Both the position numbers and the translations under genes were made by a program. From positions 16,987-80,986 of the forward strand of contig JALSII010000021.1 of assembly GCA_026981645.1 (NCBI GenBank): DNA of 64,000 nucleotides, given 5' to 3'. This DNA comes from Hyphomicrobiales bacterium (GTDB lineage: Bacteria; Pseudomonadota; Alphaproteobacteria; Rhizobiales; Devosiaceae). Numbering within the stretch: position 1 is the first letter of the stretch; each line of letters starts with the position of its first letter. Under the pieces are notes generated by a model. The model ran no database searches. It saw nothing but the letters and a program-made list of their open reading frames with translations, and was not told the DNA's origin. Shown here one piece after another: positions 56,528 through 64,000 of this stretch.

Positions 56528-56629
56528 AGCCTTTCATGTTTTGATAGAATCAAAACAAAAGCTCTAAATCTTTGTTTTGTCGCGTTTTCGAACCGGATAA
56601 CCGCACACACTTATCCTGAAAACACTCTA
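56525..56629. repeat. 105-bp intergenic repeat with TAGAG/CTCTA ends
   Basis: The element starts TAGAGCCTTTC at 56525 and ends with CTCTA at 56629, which is the inverse of its first five bases. Inside, TGTTTTGAT (56537-56545) and ATCAAAACA (56549-56557) form a 9-bp stem with a 3-base loop, followed by AGCTCTAAATCTTTGTTTTG and AACCGGATAAC. This layout matches small intergenic repeats that I know from many Rhizobiales. It supplies the TAG stop codon of the kinase on the plus strand (56525-56527) and of the AMP ligase on the minus strand (56627-56629). Only one full copy is in this window. Confidence 0.65.
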
Positions 56630-58045
56630 ACGCGTATTTTTGCGCAAGGCCTTGTAGTCAACTTTAGAGTAGTGACGCCTATCCAGTGGAATTCGTTTGA
56701 TTTCTTTCACCCGCAAGTCACCCAGTCCATCGGCACGTTTCTGCCAGACCCCCGCTCCGGGCTCCTCCCCCTCAACAGCCAGAATCGGCGGATTCGTGCC
56801 GGGCACCAAAGCCGCCCGGCGCACCCCCGCCCATCCGCGGGCGGCGATTTCCGCCTGAAACGGATAGAGAGACCCCGCTTTTGCCGAATGACGGCCAAGC
56901 AGCCATAAATCCCTCCCCTTGTCCAGCCACCCCGCATCCCCGGTACGGTGCCAGACATCGCCCCCAATCTCCAGTTTATTTTCTTCGTCCCCTTCTCCGT
57001 TCAGATAGAATTTGTTCACATGGGCCCCCGTGACAATAATTTCCCCATCAAGAATTTTGACCCTTGTCTCCGGGACAGGCGGCCCGGCCAGCAAACCCTC
57101 TCCACGCTCCATGCCCTGCCACTGTCTCGGCGATATGTCCGCCAAACGTTGCTGGGCAATGGGTTCGGCCTCGGTGGAACCGTAAACCATCGTCAGTTGC
57201 GTTTTCGGCGAAAGCCCTATCATAGCTTTCATCAGGTCCGGGAACACCGGCCCACCGCCGGTAAAGATAGCGTCAAGACCCGCGTCCACCCCATTCTCAA
57301 CCAGGACCTCGCAGATTGAAGGGGGCACCAGCGCCCGCGTGACATTGTGCTCCCTGATATGCCGAACAATTTTTGCCGCGCTGGCCTTCTGGGGACGGGA
57401 GAACTTCCAGCCGGGCAGCACCGAGGTAATACCCTGCCCCAGATTGGCAATAACAAACACCGGAAAACCCACAAGGTCGGTTTCATCTTCGCGCTGTGGG
57501 TCCAAAAGAGCGGCCACACATGCATTCTGGGCGGCCAGAAAGCCATGGGAGCGCACAATCCCCTTGGGTAGGCCTGTGGAGCCGCTGGTAAACGAAATCA
57601 GTGCCGGATGTTCTGCATCCACATCAACAACAAAATCGCCTCTCGTGCGCCCCTCGCCCAACTCCAGCCCAAGCGATATATCCCGGAGTTCAGGCACAAT
57701 CAGCCGCAGATGACGATAAGCCCCTGTGCCGAGAAATGCGCGCGGGCTGGTCATTCTAGCCGCATGGCGCAGACCCGCAAGACCAAGCGCCGGTTCAGGA
57801 AACACGATGGTTGCCCCAAGACGCCAGAGCCCGGCAATGGCCGCATAAAGCTCAATCCCCACCGGCATGGCCACCAGAACCCGGTCACCTTTTTTCAACC
57901 CCGCCCCCTGCCAGTGATAGGCAAAGTCTGCGGAGCGACTGGCCAGCCCGGAAAAACTCACAGCCTCGCCCTTCCCCGTAATAAGAGCGGTTTTTTCACC
58001 CGCCCCGGCAGCTGTATCCAGAAATGCACCGATGAGATTCGTCAT
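56627..58045 (-). CDS. AMP-forming acyl-CoA synthetase/ligase
   Basis: A 472-residue ANL-superfamily enzyme that activates a carboxylate as an acyl-AMP. Visible: the P-loop ISFTSGSTGLPKGIVRSHG, MVYGSTEAEP, the HRTGDAGWLDKGRDLWLLGRHSAK core and a C-terminal lysine in RRHYSKVDYKAL. It is shorter than Acs and has a poor fit to long-chain FadD; OSB-CoA ligase-like or PKS-loading-like members share this size. The ATG at 58045 is one base after the upstream stop. Last gene of the operon 64000-56627; likely loads a fatty or other acid for the acyltransferase next to it. Confidence 0.87.
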   Translation of the reverse strand: MTNLIGAFLDTAAGAGEKTALITGKGEAVSFSGLASRSADFAYHWQGAGLKKGDRVLVAMPVGIELYAAIAGLWRLGATIVFPEPALGLAGLRHAARMTSPRAFLGTGAYRHLRLIVPELRDISLGLELGEGRTRGDFVVDVDAEHPALISFTSGSTGLPKGIVRSHGFLAAQNACVAALLDPQREDETDLVGFPVFVIANLGQGITSVLPGWKFSRPQKASAAKIVRHIREHNVTRALVPPSICEVLVENGVDAGLDAIFTGGGPVFPDLMKAMIGLSPKTQLTMVYGSTEAEPIAQQRLADISPRQWQGMERGEGLLAGPPVPETRVKILDGEIIVTGAHVNKFYLNGEGDEENKLEIGGDVWHRTGDAGWLDKGRDLWLLGRHSAKAGSLYPFQAEIAARGWAGVRRAALVPGTNPPILAVEGEEPGAGVWQKRADGLGDLRVKEIKRIPLDRRHYSKVDYKALRKNTR

Positions 58046-58046
58046 G

Positions 58047-58892
58047 TCAGAGCATCTTGCCCAGAAGCGCATAGCGACGGAAAATTGTTGCCTTGTGCTT
58101 TTCGCTGCGCTTCAGGGAGATATTGTTTTCATGCATCAGGGCGTGAATAACCTCCTCAAAGCCCATCTCGATGGCCCGGCGGTGATAAGTGTCGGCCAGC
58201 AAGTGCCCAACCCCGTGTATGGCGCTGGCATAGGTTTTCAGGATTGCGGTGGGCGGCTTTTCCGCTCTTTTCTGATCCGGCATGCCAAACAGGAAACCGA
58301 CAAGCTGCCCTTCTCCACTATGTGCAAACAGAATATGGGCGGGATCAACCATACCAAACAGGGGGCGGTAAATCTCAAAAAATGTTTCCAGACTGATAGG
58401 CTTGAAAAACCTGTTTTTAGCAAAGGCTGACACGGACATTTCATAAAGTTTCATGATAAGTTGCTCAGCTTCGTTCCCGTCCCACGGGAAAACCGAAACT
58501 CCGGGGCACACAACCGGCGCCGGGCCCAGCGTATCGGTCAGCCGGGCTCTGGCTGATACATAGTTCGAGACCGGAATAAACCCGGCAATTCCAAATGCCT
58601 CGATATCATGCGGACGGCTGACCGGTTCAAGTTGAAATGGTTCAGATCCATCAGAAAAGGTAACCAGCCGGTAATTGTGCCAGGTATCCCCATCCATGGG
58701 ACCAAGAAGTCCGAAAAACCCTTCGGCTCTGAGATTCTCAGAAATGGAATTCAGCAGGCTGGCCCCCGCCTGGCATGACGAAAACTCAATCCCCCCCACT
58801 GAGGCGCATTTTCTGCCCTCCCAGGAGGGCGCGTCACGAAACAGAAGCGCCCTGGCCCCTGCGGTTTCAATCAGTTCAGGTTCATTACTCAT
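58047..58892 (-). CDS. GNAT-type acyltransferase (YghO-like)
   Basis: A 281-residue protein of the acyl-CoA N-acyltransferase (GNAT) fold, closest by pattern to YghO. It lacks a signal peptide. FAHSGEGQLVGFLFGMPDQ and a C-terminal ADTYHRRAIEMGFEEVIHALMHENNISLKRSEKHKATIFRRYALLGK, which ends in basic residues, are typical. It could transfer an acyl group to an amine, with donor made by the ligase downstream, but donor and acceptor are not visible. Its stop is one base before the ligase start; it overlaps the upstream gene by four bases. Confidence 0.7.
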   Translation of the reverse strand: MSNEPELIETAGARALLFRDAPSWEGRKCASVGGIEFSSCQAGASLLNSISENLRAEGFFGLLGPMDGDTWHNYRLVTFSDGSEPFQLEPVSRPHDIEAFGIAGFIPVSNYVSARARLTDTLGPAPVVCPGVSVFPWDGNEAEQLIMKLYEMSVSAFAKNRFFKPISLETFFEIYRPLFGMVDPAHILFAHSGEGQLVGFLFGMPDQKRAEKPPTAILKTYASAIHGVGHLLADTYHRRAIEMGFEEVIHALMHENNISLKRSEKHKATIFRRYALLGKML

Positions 58893-60196
58893 GGCAGAGC
58901 TCCGGCATTCAGATAGAGGGCAATGGGTATGAGAGCGGCCAGCGCAAAGGCCTTGGCATGGCGGTAGGTGTCAAACCAGTCCGGTACCACCGACACAAGC
59001 GTCATGGGCAGGACGACCCCGGCCAGCATGAGGGGCAGACTGGGGTTGTTCCACACATCTGCCTCCGGGTTCATGGATATGCTCCAGAGCCAGAGCGCCC
59101 CGGTCGCGCCCATAAGCGGCAACAGTGCAAAACGCCAATACCCCTTCAGGGCGAGGCCAAAAAATATGAGAGCAACAACACCAAAAGTATAGTTATAGAG
59201 ATTGATGACGTTTTGCCCCAGAGTCTGTCCGGCAACCATCCATGTCAGCGCCACGCCGGTGGCTGCCGCAAGCAGATTGAGATCGGGGTACCTGGCTTTG
59301 CATGGGTGTACGGAACGGGCAAACATATGGGCGGCGATAGCCAGAACCGGAAGGGCGGCATTGTGGACGCCAGCCACCGAAAGCACGAGAAATATCAGTA
59401 TCGTATAGGCGCGGGCGGCATGGGTGGATATGTTCAGCACAGGGGCAATGGCCCGCATGCCAAAAATGGCAGCCACAAACACAGCGCCCACCAGCATCAT
59501 TTCCAGTGGCGGTGTTTCCAGATGCCGCGCCAGCAACAGGTGCGCGCCAACTGGAATGAAAAGATTATCCAGCCCTTTCCATGAATCCGCTTCCACCAGT
59601 GCGCAAAAAGCGGCAATAAGCAGTGAAAGCACAATGACATTGATGCGCGCGGCATCTGTCATCAGCAACAGTGCAATCATGGCGCTCAGCCAGGTGACGA
59701 CAAAAAAGGCCACCACCCCTTCAAGGCTTTTGGTGCCCTCTTCAACTGCGAACCGGGCCTGTCCATATCTGGTGCCCACCAGCGCCGAAGCAGTGTCTGA
59801 CAGGGTGACCACCAGCAGCGGCAGCACATAAAGGATGGGCATGTCGGTTGAGCGGATAAACAACAGCCCCACCGAAAGTACCAGATAGATTTCTCCATAA
59901 GAGTTGCGCTGCACATCGTGCAGAACTGCCCCCATATGGCGCATGGCAACTTTGCTTTGGCGCATCAGCAGCATGATGGCGGCGGCAACGCCAAGCAATA
60001 TCAAAACCGGGGTTGCGCTCGAAAATACCCATGGAAAAGTCAATGCGGCACTGCCGGTGGCCACATGTACCATTTTGCGCTGCACTTCGGCGCTCAGCCC
60101 CAAACGCTTGCGCAAAAGGCGAACACCGGCCATCAGGCCTAGAATCCCTGTCAACACCCCAAGCATGATGAAGCCGTCAAGCATTGTGAGACTCAA
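58889..60196 (-). CDS. Phytol/dolichol kinase-like (CDP-DAG synthase-fold) membrane protein
   Basis: A 435-residue protein with about 12 hydrophobic segments. The N-terminal half carries the polyprenol-kinase/CDP-alcohol fold: RKMVHVATGSAALTFPWVF (residues 40-58), SDTASALVGTRYGQ (133-146) and EGTKSLEGVVAFF (153-165), where acidic and lysine residues bind CTP or a nucleotide in VTE5/SEC59-like kinases. The C-terminal half has several more membrane helices of unknown use. It starts with TTG at 60196 overlapping the previous stop (TTGA); ATG 60184 is an alternative. Would phosphorylate or activate a long-chain alcohol. Confidence 0.75.
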   Translation of the reverse strand: MSLTMLDGFIMLGVLTGILGLMAGVRLLRKRLGLSAEVQRKMVHVATGSAALTFPWVFSSATPVLILLGVAAAIMLLMRQSKVAMRHMGAVLHDVQRNSYGEIYLVLSVGLLFIRSTDMPILYVLPLLVVTLSDTASALVGTRYGQARFAVEEGTKSLEGVVAFFVVTWLSAMIALLLMTDAARINVIVLSLLIAAFCALVEADSWKGLDNLFIPVGAHLLLARHLETPPLEMMLVGAVFVAAIFGMRAIAPVLNISTHAARAYTILIFLVLSVAGVHNAALPVLAIAAHMFARSVHPCKARYPDLNLLAAATGVALTWMVAGQTLGQNVINLYNYTFGVVALIFFGLALKGYWRFALLPLMGATGALWLWSISMNPEADVWNNPSLPLMLAGVVLPMTLVSVVPDWFDTYRHAKAFALAALIPIALYLNAGALP

Positions 60197-61308
60197 CTCA
60201 CTTCCTCCACCACAAAGTCCGAATAGAAAAAGGCCTTGTCCATGGCTTTGCCTGCCTGCTCGATTTCATGCAGTGTGCGGATGCGCGAGGCGAAAACTTC
60301 AGGCGCGCGCCGGGGCACCATCATGTTCCAGTAGACCAGCCGGGCATCCGGGTTGGCGGCGTCCAGTACGGAGCCATAAACCGCTCTGAAAACCTTCTCG
60401 TCCATATATTCAAAGATATCGGAGAGATTGAACCCGTCCGCCTTCTCCCCGGTGGTGACAAAAGCCTCCAGCGAACCGTGGCGTATATCCAGCCTGTCAA
60501 GGCGGGCGCGGATGGCGTCAAAATGTTCCTCGCGCCAGGCCAAGGGCAGGGCGTCCCCGTTGGTGCCTTTGAGTATCCAGTGCAGATAGGAATTTTCAGC
60601 AGGGTCCAGGTCAACTGCAGCGTGTTTGACACGCCGGGCCACATGCTCGGCCAGACTGCCCTCAACGTGGGCAAAAAACGCCGGATCGCGCCCCAGCCGC
60701 CCCATGACAAAATTGGAAAAGAAGAACTTCAGCAATAAACGCCAGCGCCAGTTGTTCCATTCTTTTTTGAAGAACACCCGCCGGGTCGCTTGCTCCTTTG
60801 AGACAAAAACCTCATTGATGGTGGCACGGTTTTGGGCTACAGGCAGCAGGTAGCGGCGAAAAATGCGGAAATAGTTCTCGAACCTGCCCACCCCGCCAAG
60901 GCCGTATTTTTCAACCTCGGCCCTGCGCTCCCCCCAGAAACTCTGGTCCTGCCCCTCAAGATTGCGTGCCGCACGCTCAAGCAATTCACCCCTTTGAGCA
61001 GAGGGACGCGCACCCAGAAGTTCAAGCAATTCGGCATGGTTCAAAACCTTGTAGGCGGCAATGCGGATGTTGAGGCAGGAAATCTGGGCCTGTGAAAGAT
61101 CGATTACCACCACCCGCTCCGGGTCGAGCGTCAGCATGGCCAGCGCATTGTCCCCGGCCGAGCAGATGGATACCAGCGTTGCCCCTTTCTGCTCGCCAAG
61201 CCCCAAAAGCAAAACGTCTGCATCCTCCCATAATTGCGCGTAGCGGATTTTATCAAAACTCGCGCGGCCTGAAATCTGCGCTTCGCTGCCGGACAGTCTA
61301 TTGCTCAC
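60193..61308 (-). CDS. DUF3419 protein, BtaA-like aminocarboxypropyl transferase
   Basis: A 371-residue protein of the DUF3419 family. The SAM-binding region is LVSICSAGDNALAMLTLDPERVVVIDLSQAQISCLNIR (about 45-80), then FENYFRIFRRYLLPV, and the conserved GFNLSDIFEYMD (about 290). BtaA, the best-known member, moves the 3-amino-3-carboxypropyl group of SAM to diacylglycerol to start betaine lipid synthesis. No BtaB-like N-methyltransferase is in the window, so the final lipid may stop at a homoserine-type headgroup or be different. GTG start, four-base overlap with the dikinase gene. Confidence 0.85.
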   Translation of the reverse strand: MSNRLSGSEAQISGRASFDKIRYAQLWEDADVLLLGLGEQKGATLVSICSAGDNALAMLTLDPERVVVIDLSQAQISCLNIRIAAYKVLNHAELLELLGARPSAQRGELLERAARNLEGQDQSFWGERRAEVEKYGLGGVGRFENYFRIFRRYLLPVAQNRATINEVFVSKEQATRRVFFKKEWNNWRWRLLLKFFFSNFVMGRLGRDPAFFAHVEGSLAEHVARRVKHAAVDLDPAENSYLHWILKGTNGDALPLAWREEHFDAIRARLDRLDIRHGSLEAFVTTGEKADGFNLSDIFEYMDEKVFRAVYGSVLDAANPDARLVYWNMMVPRRAPEVFASRIRTLHEIEQAGKAMDKAFFYSDFVVEEVS

Positions 61309-63788
61309 ACCAGCCTCCGCACGATGCCTGTGGCTCCATCGACTTCGATACTCTCCCCGTCTTTAATCCATTCCATGGCCCCTGTGAGGCCGACAACGCA
61401 CGGAATGCCCAACTCGCGGGCAACAATGGCAGAGTGGGAAAGCAGGCTTCCCCGCTCCACAACTATCGCCGAGGCATTGCAGAACACCGCAATCCAGCCC
61501 GGGTCGGTGTGCCGGGCCACAAGAATTTCGCCGCGATTGATGCTTTGTTTGCGCGGGTCACGCACGATGCGGGCAACCGCCGTCACTTTGCCGGCGCTGC
61601 ATCCGGTGCCGGTTTGACTTGTAGTTTCGTCTGACATGGCAGGTTTTGTGCCCTTGCTCTGCGCTCGGTGGGCAGTGAACGCCGCCCCCCGCACCTCGAT
61701 GCGCTCTTCCGGGTCGGGGCGCTCTGCGGCCTCTTCCATTTCTCTTCTGCGCAGGGCGGCCAGCGGAGCAATGTCGGCAGAAACGGCAAATCCTTCGATT
61801 ACACCCAGTACCTCGGGCACGCTGAGGAAGTAAATATCATCGACCCGCTCAAGCAGCCCGTGGGCATAAAACTGGCGGCCCACGGCCCGGAACAGGTGCC
61901 GGGCCCGACCAAATATGCGGGTGCGCTCAAAACGCAGATTTTCCCGGTTCTTGACCAGGTTCTTGGCCCAGTCGACAATCAGCCCGGCAATAAAACGCTT
62001 GAAGGGCCGCCCGGAGAACAACCTGTCCAGCCCGGTTTTTTGACCGCTTGCACCCGGGCCTTCTTGCGCCGAATGCGCTTTTGCCTGCGGGCCAAGCGCC
62101 GCTGCCGCAATAGCCATGTAAAGCGGAGCCGGGTCGCGGTTGAGGGGGACGCTTTCCAGCTTGAGCTCCTCGGTGCAGCGGTCGGAAAACTTTTCCAGAT
62201 AGTTGGCAACCGCCATCTCGAGCACCGGAAGCTGGTTAAGCCTGCTCCCGTCCCCCCGCGCCAGTTCAATGCGCAACTCCTCATGGCCGCGCAGTGTTTC
62301 AGCCATCATGGAAATGCGTCGGGCCGGTTCGGCGGAAATTATGTCGCCCTGCCCGATCATAATGTCGTTATGGGTCTCCAGACCCGCCGCTCCGCCCCAT
62401 TTCTCGAGCAGCTTGCGCGATGCACCAAATGCCATCATGCACAGGAAATCATTGACCAGCGGCGCGTCCCAATGGTCCAGCAGGTCCGATTCAATGCGCC
62501 TGTATTCAGCGGCCAGTTCTGTAAGGGACATTTCATCCAGCATGCTGGCGGGCTTCTCCAGCGCCACATTCAGCCGCCCGTAAAAGCCCCGGATGGTGCT
62601 CTTGAGACGAATGGCTTCAAAGCACAGTCGAAACCCCACCTTGCCAACACGCAGCCACTCCCTGACCAGAGAGGCACCTGTAAGTTTTGGCTTCTCGATA
62701 GTGTTGAGGAACTCCTCGGGCAGGGGCTGGCTCACCCCCATCATGGTTTCCATGTAGGAGCTATTGAGGGCAAAACCGGGCAGCATCGCCAGCGCCCGGT
62801 ACCAGTTGACCAGATTATAATAGACCCTTGTGTCAATGCGGGTCAGCATATTGTCAAACACCGCGGCATTGGTCTGAATGCGCTTGGGATGCACCCCGAG
62901 CAGGGCGACAAAGGCCCGATAAACGCGGGAATAGGCATATTGGGCAAAGCTGTAGGTAAGTGGCGACACCTGCCCCGGATAGCTTTCAACGATATTGGAA
63001 TTGTCGAACAGCATCAGATGATTGTCATCAGTCGGTGCCGGGCGCAATCCTGTGGTGATGGGACGGGCCTGCAACAGACGCAAACGCTCCCCCTCAAATG
63101 CCCATTCGATATCCTGAGGGAAGCCACTCACGTCCTGCACCCGTTTGATGAGGTGGTGGAGTTGTAAGAGGTCGTCGGGGCTCAGAACGCCATCGGTTGG
63201 TCCTTCGACAAGCGCCCCGTTCCCGGCGTCAAGCACATAGGTCTCGCCGTCCTCTTCTCCCCCCACCAGTGTCTCGCCCAGGCCCTTGATGGCGGATATC
63301 ACGAAACGGTCGCGCCTCCCGCTCACCGGGTCAGCGCTAAAAGCAACCCCGGCGCAACGTGCATCGACCATTTGCTGCACGATAACTGCCGGGGCACTTC
63401 CCTCCCCCTCGAGGCCGTGCGAAGCGCGGTATTCAGCAACGCTGAGCGCATTGCCGCTGTTCCACACCTTGAAACACGAAGCGGGCACCTCTTGCGCGGA
63501 AAGGGAAAGCAGGGAGAGAAACTGACCGGCGTGGGACTGGCTGACCCCATCCTCCTCCCGCGCGGATGAGCGCACCGCATAAGGCCCGGGGCCCAGGTCC
63601 GATAATTGCGCGAGCAACTCTTTGCTCACAATGGCAGGCAGGCCGTTGGGAGTGAAAATTGACGGCTCGACCACAAAAAAGGGCGGCACGTCAAATCCCT
63701 TTTGCACAAGAAACGCCAGCGAAGCGGCCTTGCCGCCAACGCGCTCGGCACTGCCCGCTTCGCTCATGGCTATTATCAGCGAACTCAC
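61305..63788 (-). CDS. PEP synthase/rifampin-phosphotransferase-like dikinase
   Basis: An 827-residue protein with the layout of the PEP-synthase/PPDK superfamily. Residues 1-250 form an ATP-grasp with VGGKAASLAFLVQKGFDVPPFFVV, YAVRSSAREEDGVSQSHAGQF and FSADPVSGRRDRFVI. A middle region (about 260-690), rich in helices, is unlike PEP synthase, and a C-terminal swivelling domain has RGSLLSHSAIVAREL with the catalytic His785. A PEP-binding TIM barrel is absent. This order matches rifampin phosphotransferases and several biosynthetic dikinases that phosphorylate an alcohol. The middle domain must hold the acceptor. GTG start, overlapping the upstream stop. Confidence 0.85.
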   Translation of the reverse strand: MSSLIIAMSEAGSAERVGGKAASLAFLVQKGFDVPPFFVVEPSIFTPNGLPAIVSKELLAQLSDLGPGPYAVRSSAREEDGVSQSHAGQFLSLLSLSAQEVPASCFKVWNSGNALSVAEYRASHGLEGEGSAPAVIVQQMVDARCAGVAFSADPVSGRRDRFVISAIKGLGETLVGGEEDGETYVLDAGNGALVEGPTDGVLSPDDLLQLHHLIKRVQDVSGFPQDIEWAFEGERLRLLQARPITTGLRPAPTDDNHLMLFDNSNIVESYPGQVSPLTYSFAQYAYSRVYRAFVALLGVHPKRIQTNAAVFDNMLTRIDTRVYYNLVNWYRALAMLPGFALNSSYMETMMGVSQPLPEEFLNTIEKPKLTGASLVREWLRVGKVGFRLCFEAIRLKSTIRGFYGRLNVALEKPASMLDEMSLTELAAEYRRIESDLLDHWDAPLVNDFLCMMAFGASRKLLEKWGGAAGLETHNDIMIGQGDIISAEPARRISMMAETLRGHEELRIELARGDGSRLNQLPVLEMAVANYLEKFSDRCTEELKLESVPLNRDPAPLYMAIAAAALGPQAKAHSAQEGPGASGQKTGLDRLFSGRPFKRFIAGLIVDWAKNLVKNRENLRFERTRIFGRARHLFRAVGRQFYAHGLLERVDDIYFLSVPEVLGVIEGFAVSADIAPLAALRRREMEEAAERPDPEERIEVRGAAFTAHRAQSKGTKPAMSDETTSQTGTGCSAGKVTAVARIVRDPRKQSINRGEILVARHTDPGWIAVFCNASAIVVERGSLLSHSAIVARELGIPCVVGLTGAMEWIKDGESIEVDGATGIVRRLV

Positions 63789-64000
63789 GAACCCGCCCCC
63801 GCAACGATTAAGGGCGCAAGCCCGGCCAGCCCATAGCAGATCAACACCCAGACACCGGACAGTTTTTCAATGAATTTCTGCCCCTTCACGCTCGGGTTGC
63901 GCACAAAGCCTGCCACAGCCCTGGCAATAATCAGCAGGACGACCAGACCGCCGCCGCCAACCAGATAGGGTACGCCCAACGCACTCCCCACAGCAATCAA
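63785..64000 (-). CDS. Membrane protein, C-terminal part (cut by window edge)
   Basis: An open frame reading in from the right edge and ending at 63785, with no start in the window, so at least 71 residues of a longer protein. It has two hydrophobic segments, around residues 10-32 and 52-68, and a basic loop between (FVRNPSVKGQKFIEKLS). I cannot name a family. Its stop overlaps the dikinase start by four bases (GTGA), so it belongs to the same operon and its gene continues upstream. Confidence 0.6.
   Translation of the reverse strand: MIAVGSALGVPYLVGGGGLVVLLIIARAVAGFVRNPSVKGQKFIEKLSGVWVLICYGLAGLAPLIVAGAGS

Noticed and set aside
1..64000. CRISPR arrays, tRNA, rRNA, prophage or insertion sequences
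   Set aside because: No repeat-spacer pattern, cloverleaf-like sequence, integrase, transposase or phage gene was seen.

Overview
The window is a contiguous piece of an alphaproteobacterial chromosome, most likely from the Hyphomicrobiales (Rhizobiales). Three things point there. The gene orders ppk-hdaA-perM / purM-purN, gatCAB, pyrB-pyrC'-plsY-dprA-topA-rnr-DUF983-rpmG-pleD-divK-DUF3572-dinB and clpA-clpS are typical of that order. The CtrA/DivK/PleD/MipZ cell-cycle genes are present. Short palindromic repeats (TAGAG...CTCTA, GTGGATACCGGTT) of a kind common in that order also occur. By eye the DNA is moderately GC-rich. I see no rRNA, tRNA, CRISPR array, prophage or insertion sequence.

Layout. 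1-5 kb: polyphosphate kinase (cut by the window edge), the DnaA regulator HdaA, a PerM-type membrane protein and purine genes purM-purN. 5-16 kb: an EamA transporter behind a leader hairpin that can hide its ribosome binding site, a KefB-type antiporter, a gatC-gatA-orf-chorismate mutase-gatB operon, ruvX, an AEC transporter, and pyrB with a dihydroorotase-like partner lacking its metal ligands, then plsY. 16-28 kb: dprA, topA, an RNase R gene lacking its N-terminal winged-helix part, DUF983, rpmG, a candidate structured small RNA with its own promoter and terminator, pleD-divK, DUF3572-dinB, ridA and a glycerophosphodiesterase. 28-34 kb: a glycan-type cassette of three family-2 glycosyltransferases and one sulfotransferase-like protein, then a FemAB-like protein and a HIT protein. 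34-43 kb: clpA-clpS, a SPOR-tailed D,D-carboxypeptidase, mipZ, DUF1489, a GST, a 33-residue membrane peptide gene with a perfect CtrA box upstream and a terminator downstream, and mgtE.

43-56.5 kb reads as a carbon-uptake and acetate-type regulation block. It holds acs, a five-gene branched-chain-type ABC transporter, and a divergent RamB/ScfR-like regulator with a palindrome in its promoter and an unexpected histidine-kinase-dimerisation-like segment. A stand-alone receiver, a two-TM protein and a symporter-type histidine kinase (CbrA/CrbS class) follow. SSS-type kinases are known elsewhere to control acs, so a shared acetate or short-chain-acid circuit is a reasonable inference.

56.5-64 kb is the least ordinary part: an overlapping operon, running off the window, that encodes a membrane protein, a PEP-synthase/rifampin-phosphotransferase-like dikinase, a BtaA-like (DUF3419) aminocarboxypropyl transferase, a phytol/dolichol-kinase-like membrane protein, a GNAT-type acyltransferase and an AMP-forming acyl ligase. 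Together they suggest an unassigned lipid or prenol-derived pathway. A 105-bp repeat lies exactly between this operon and the convergent kinase gene and supplies both stop codons.
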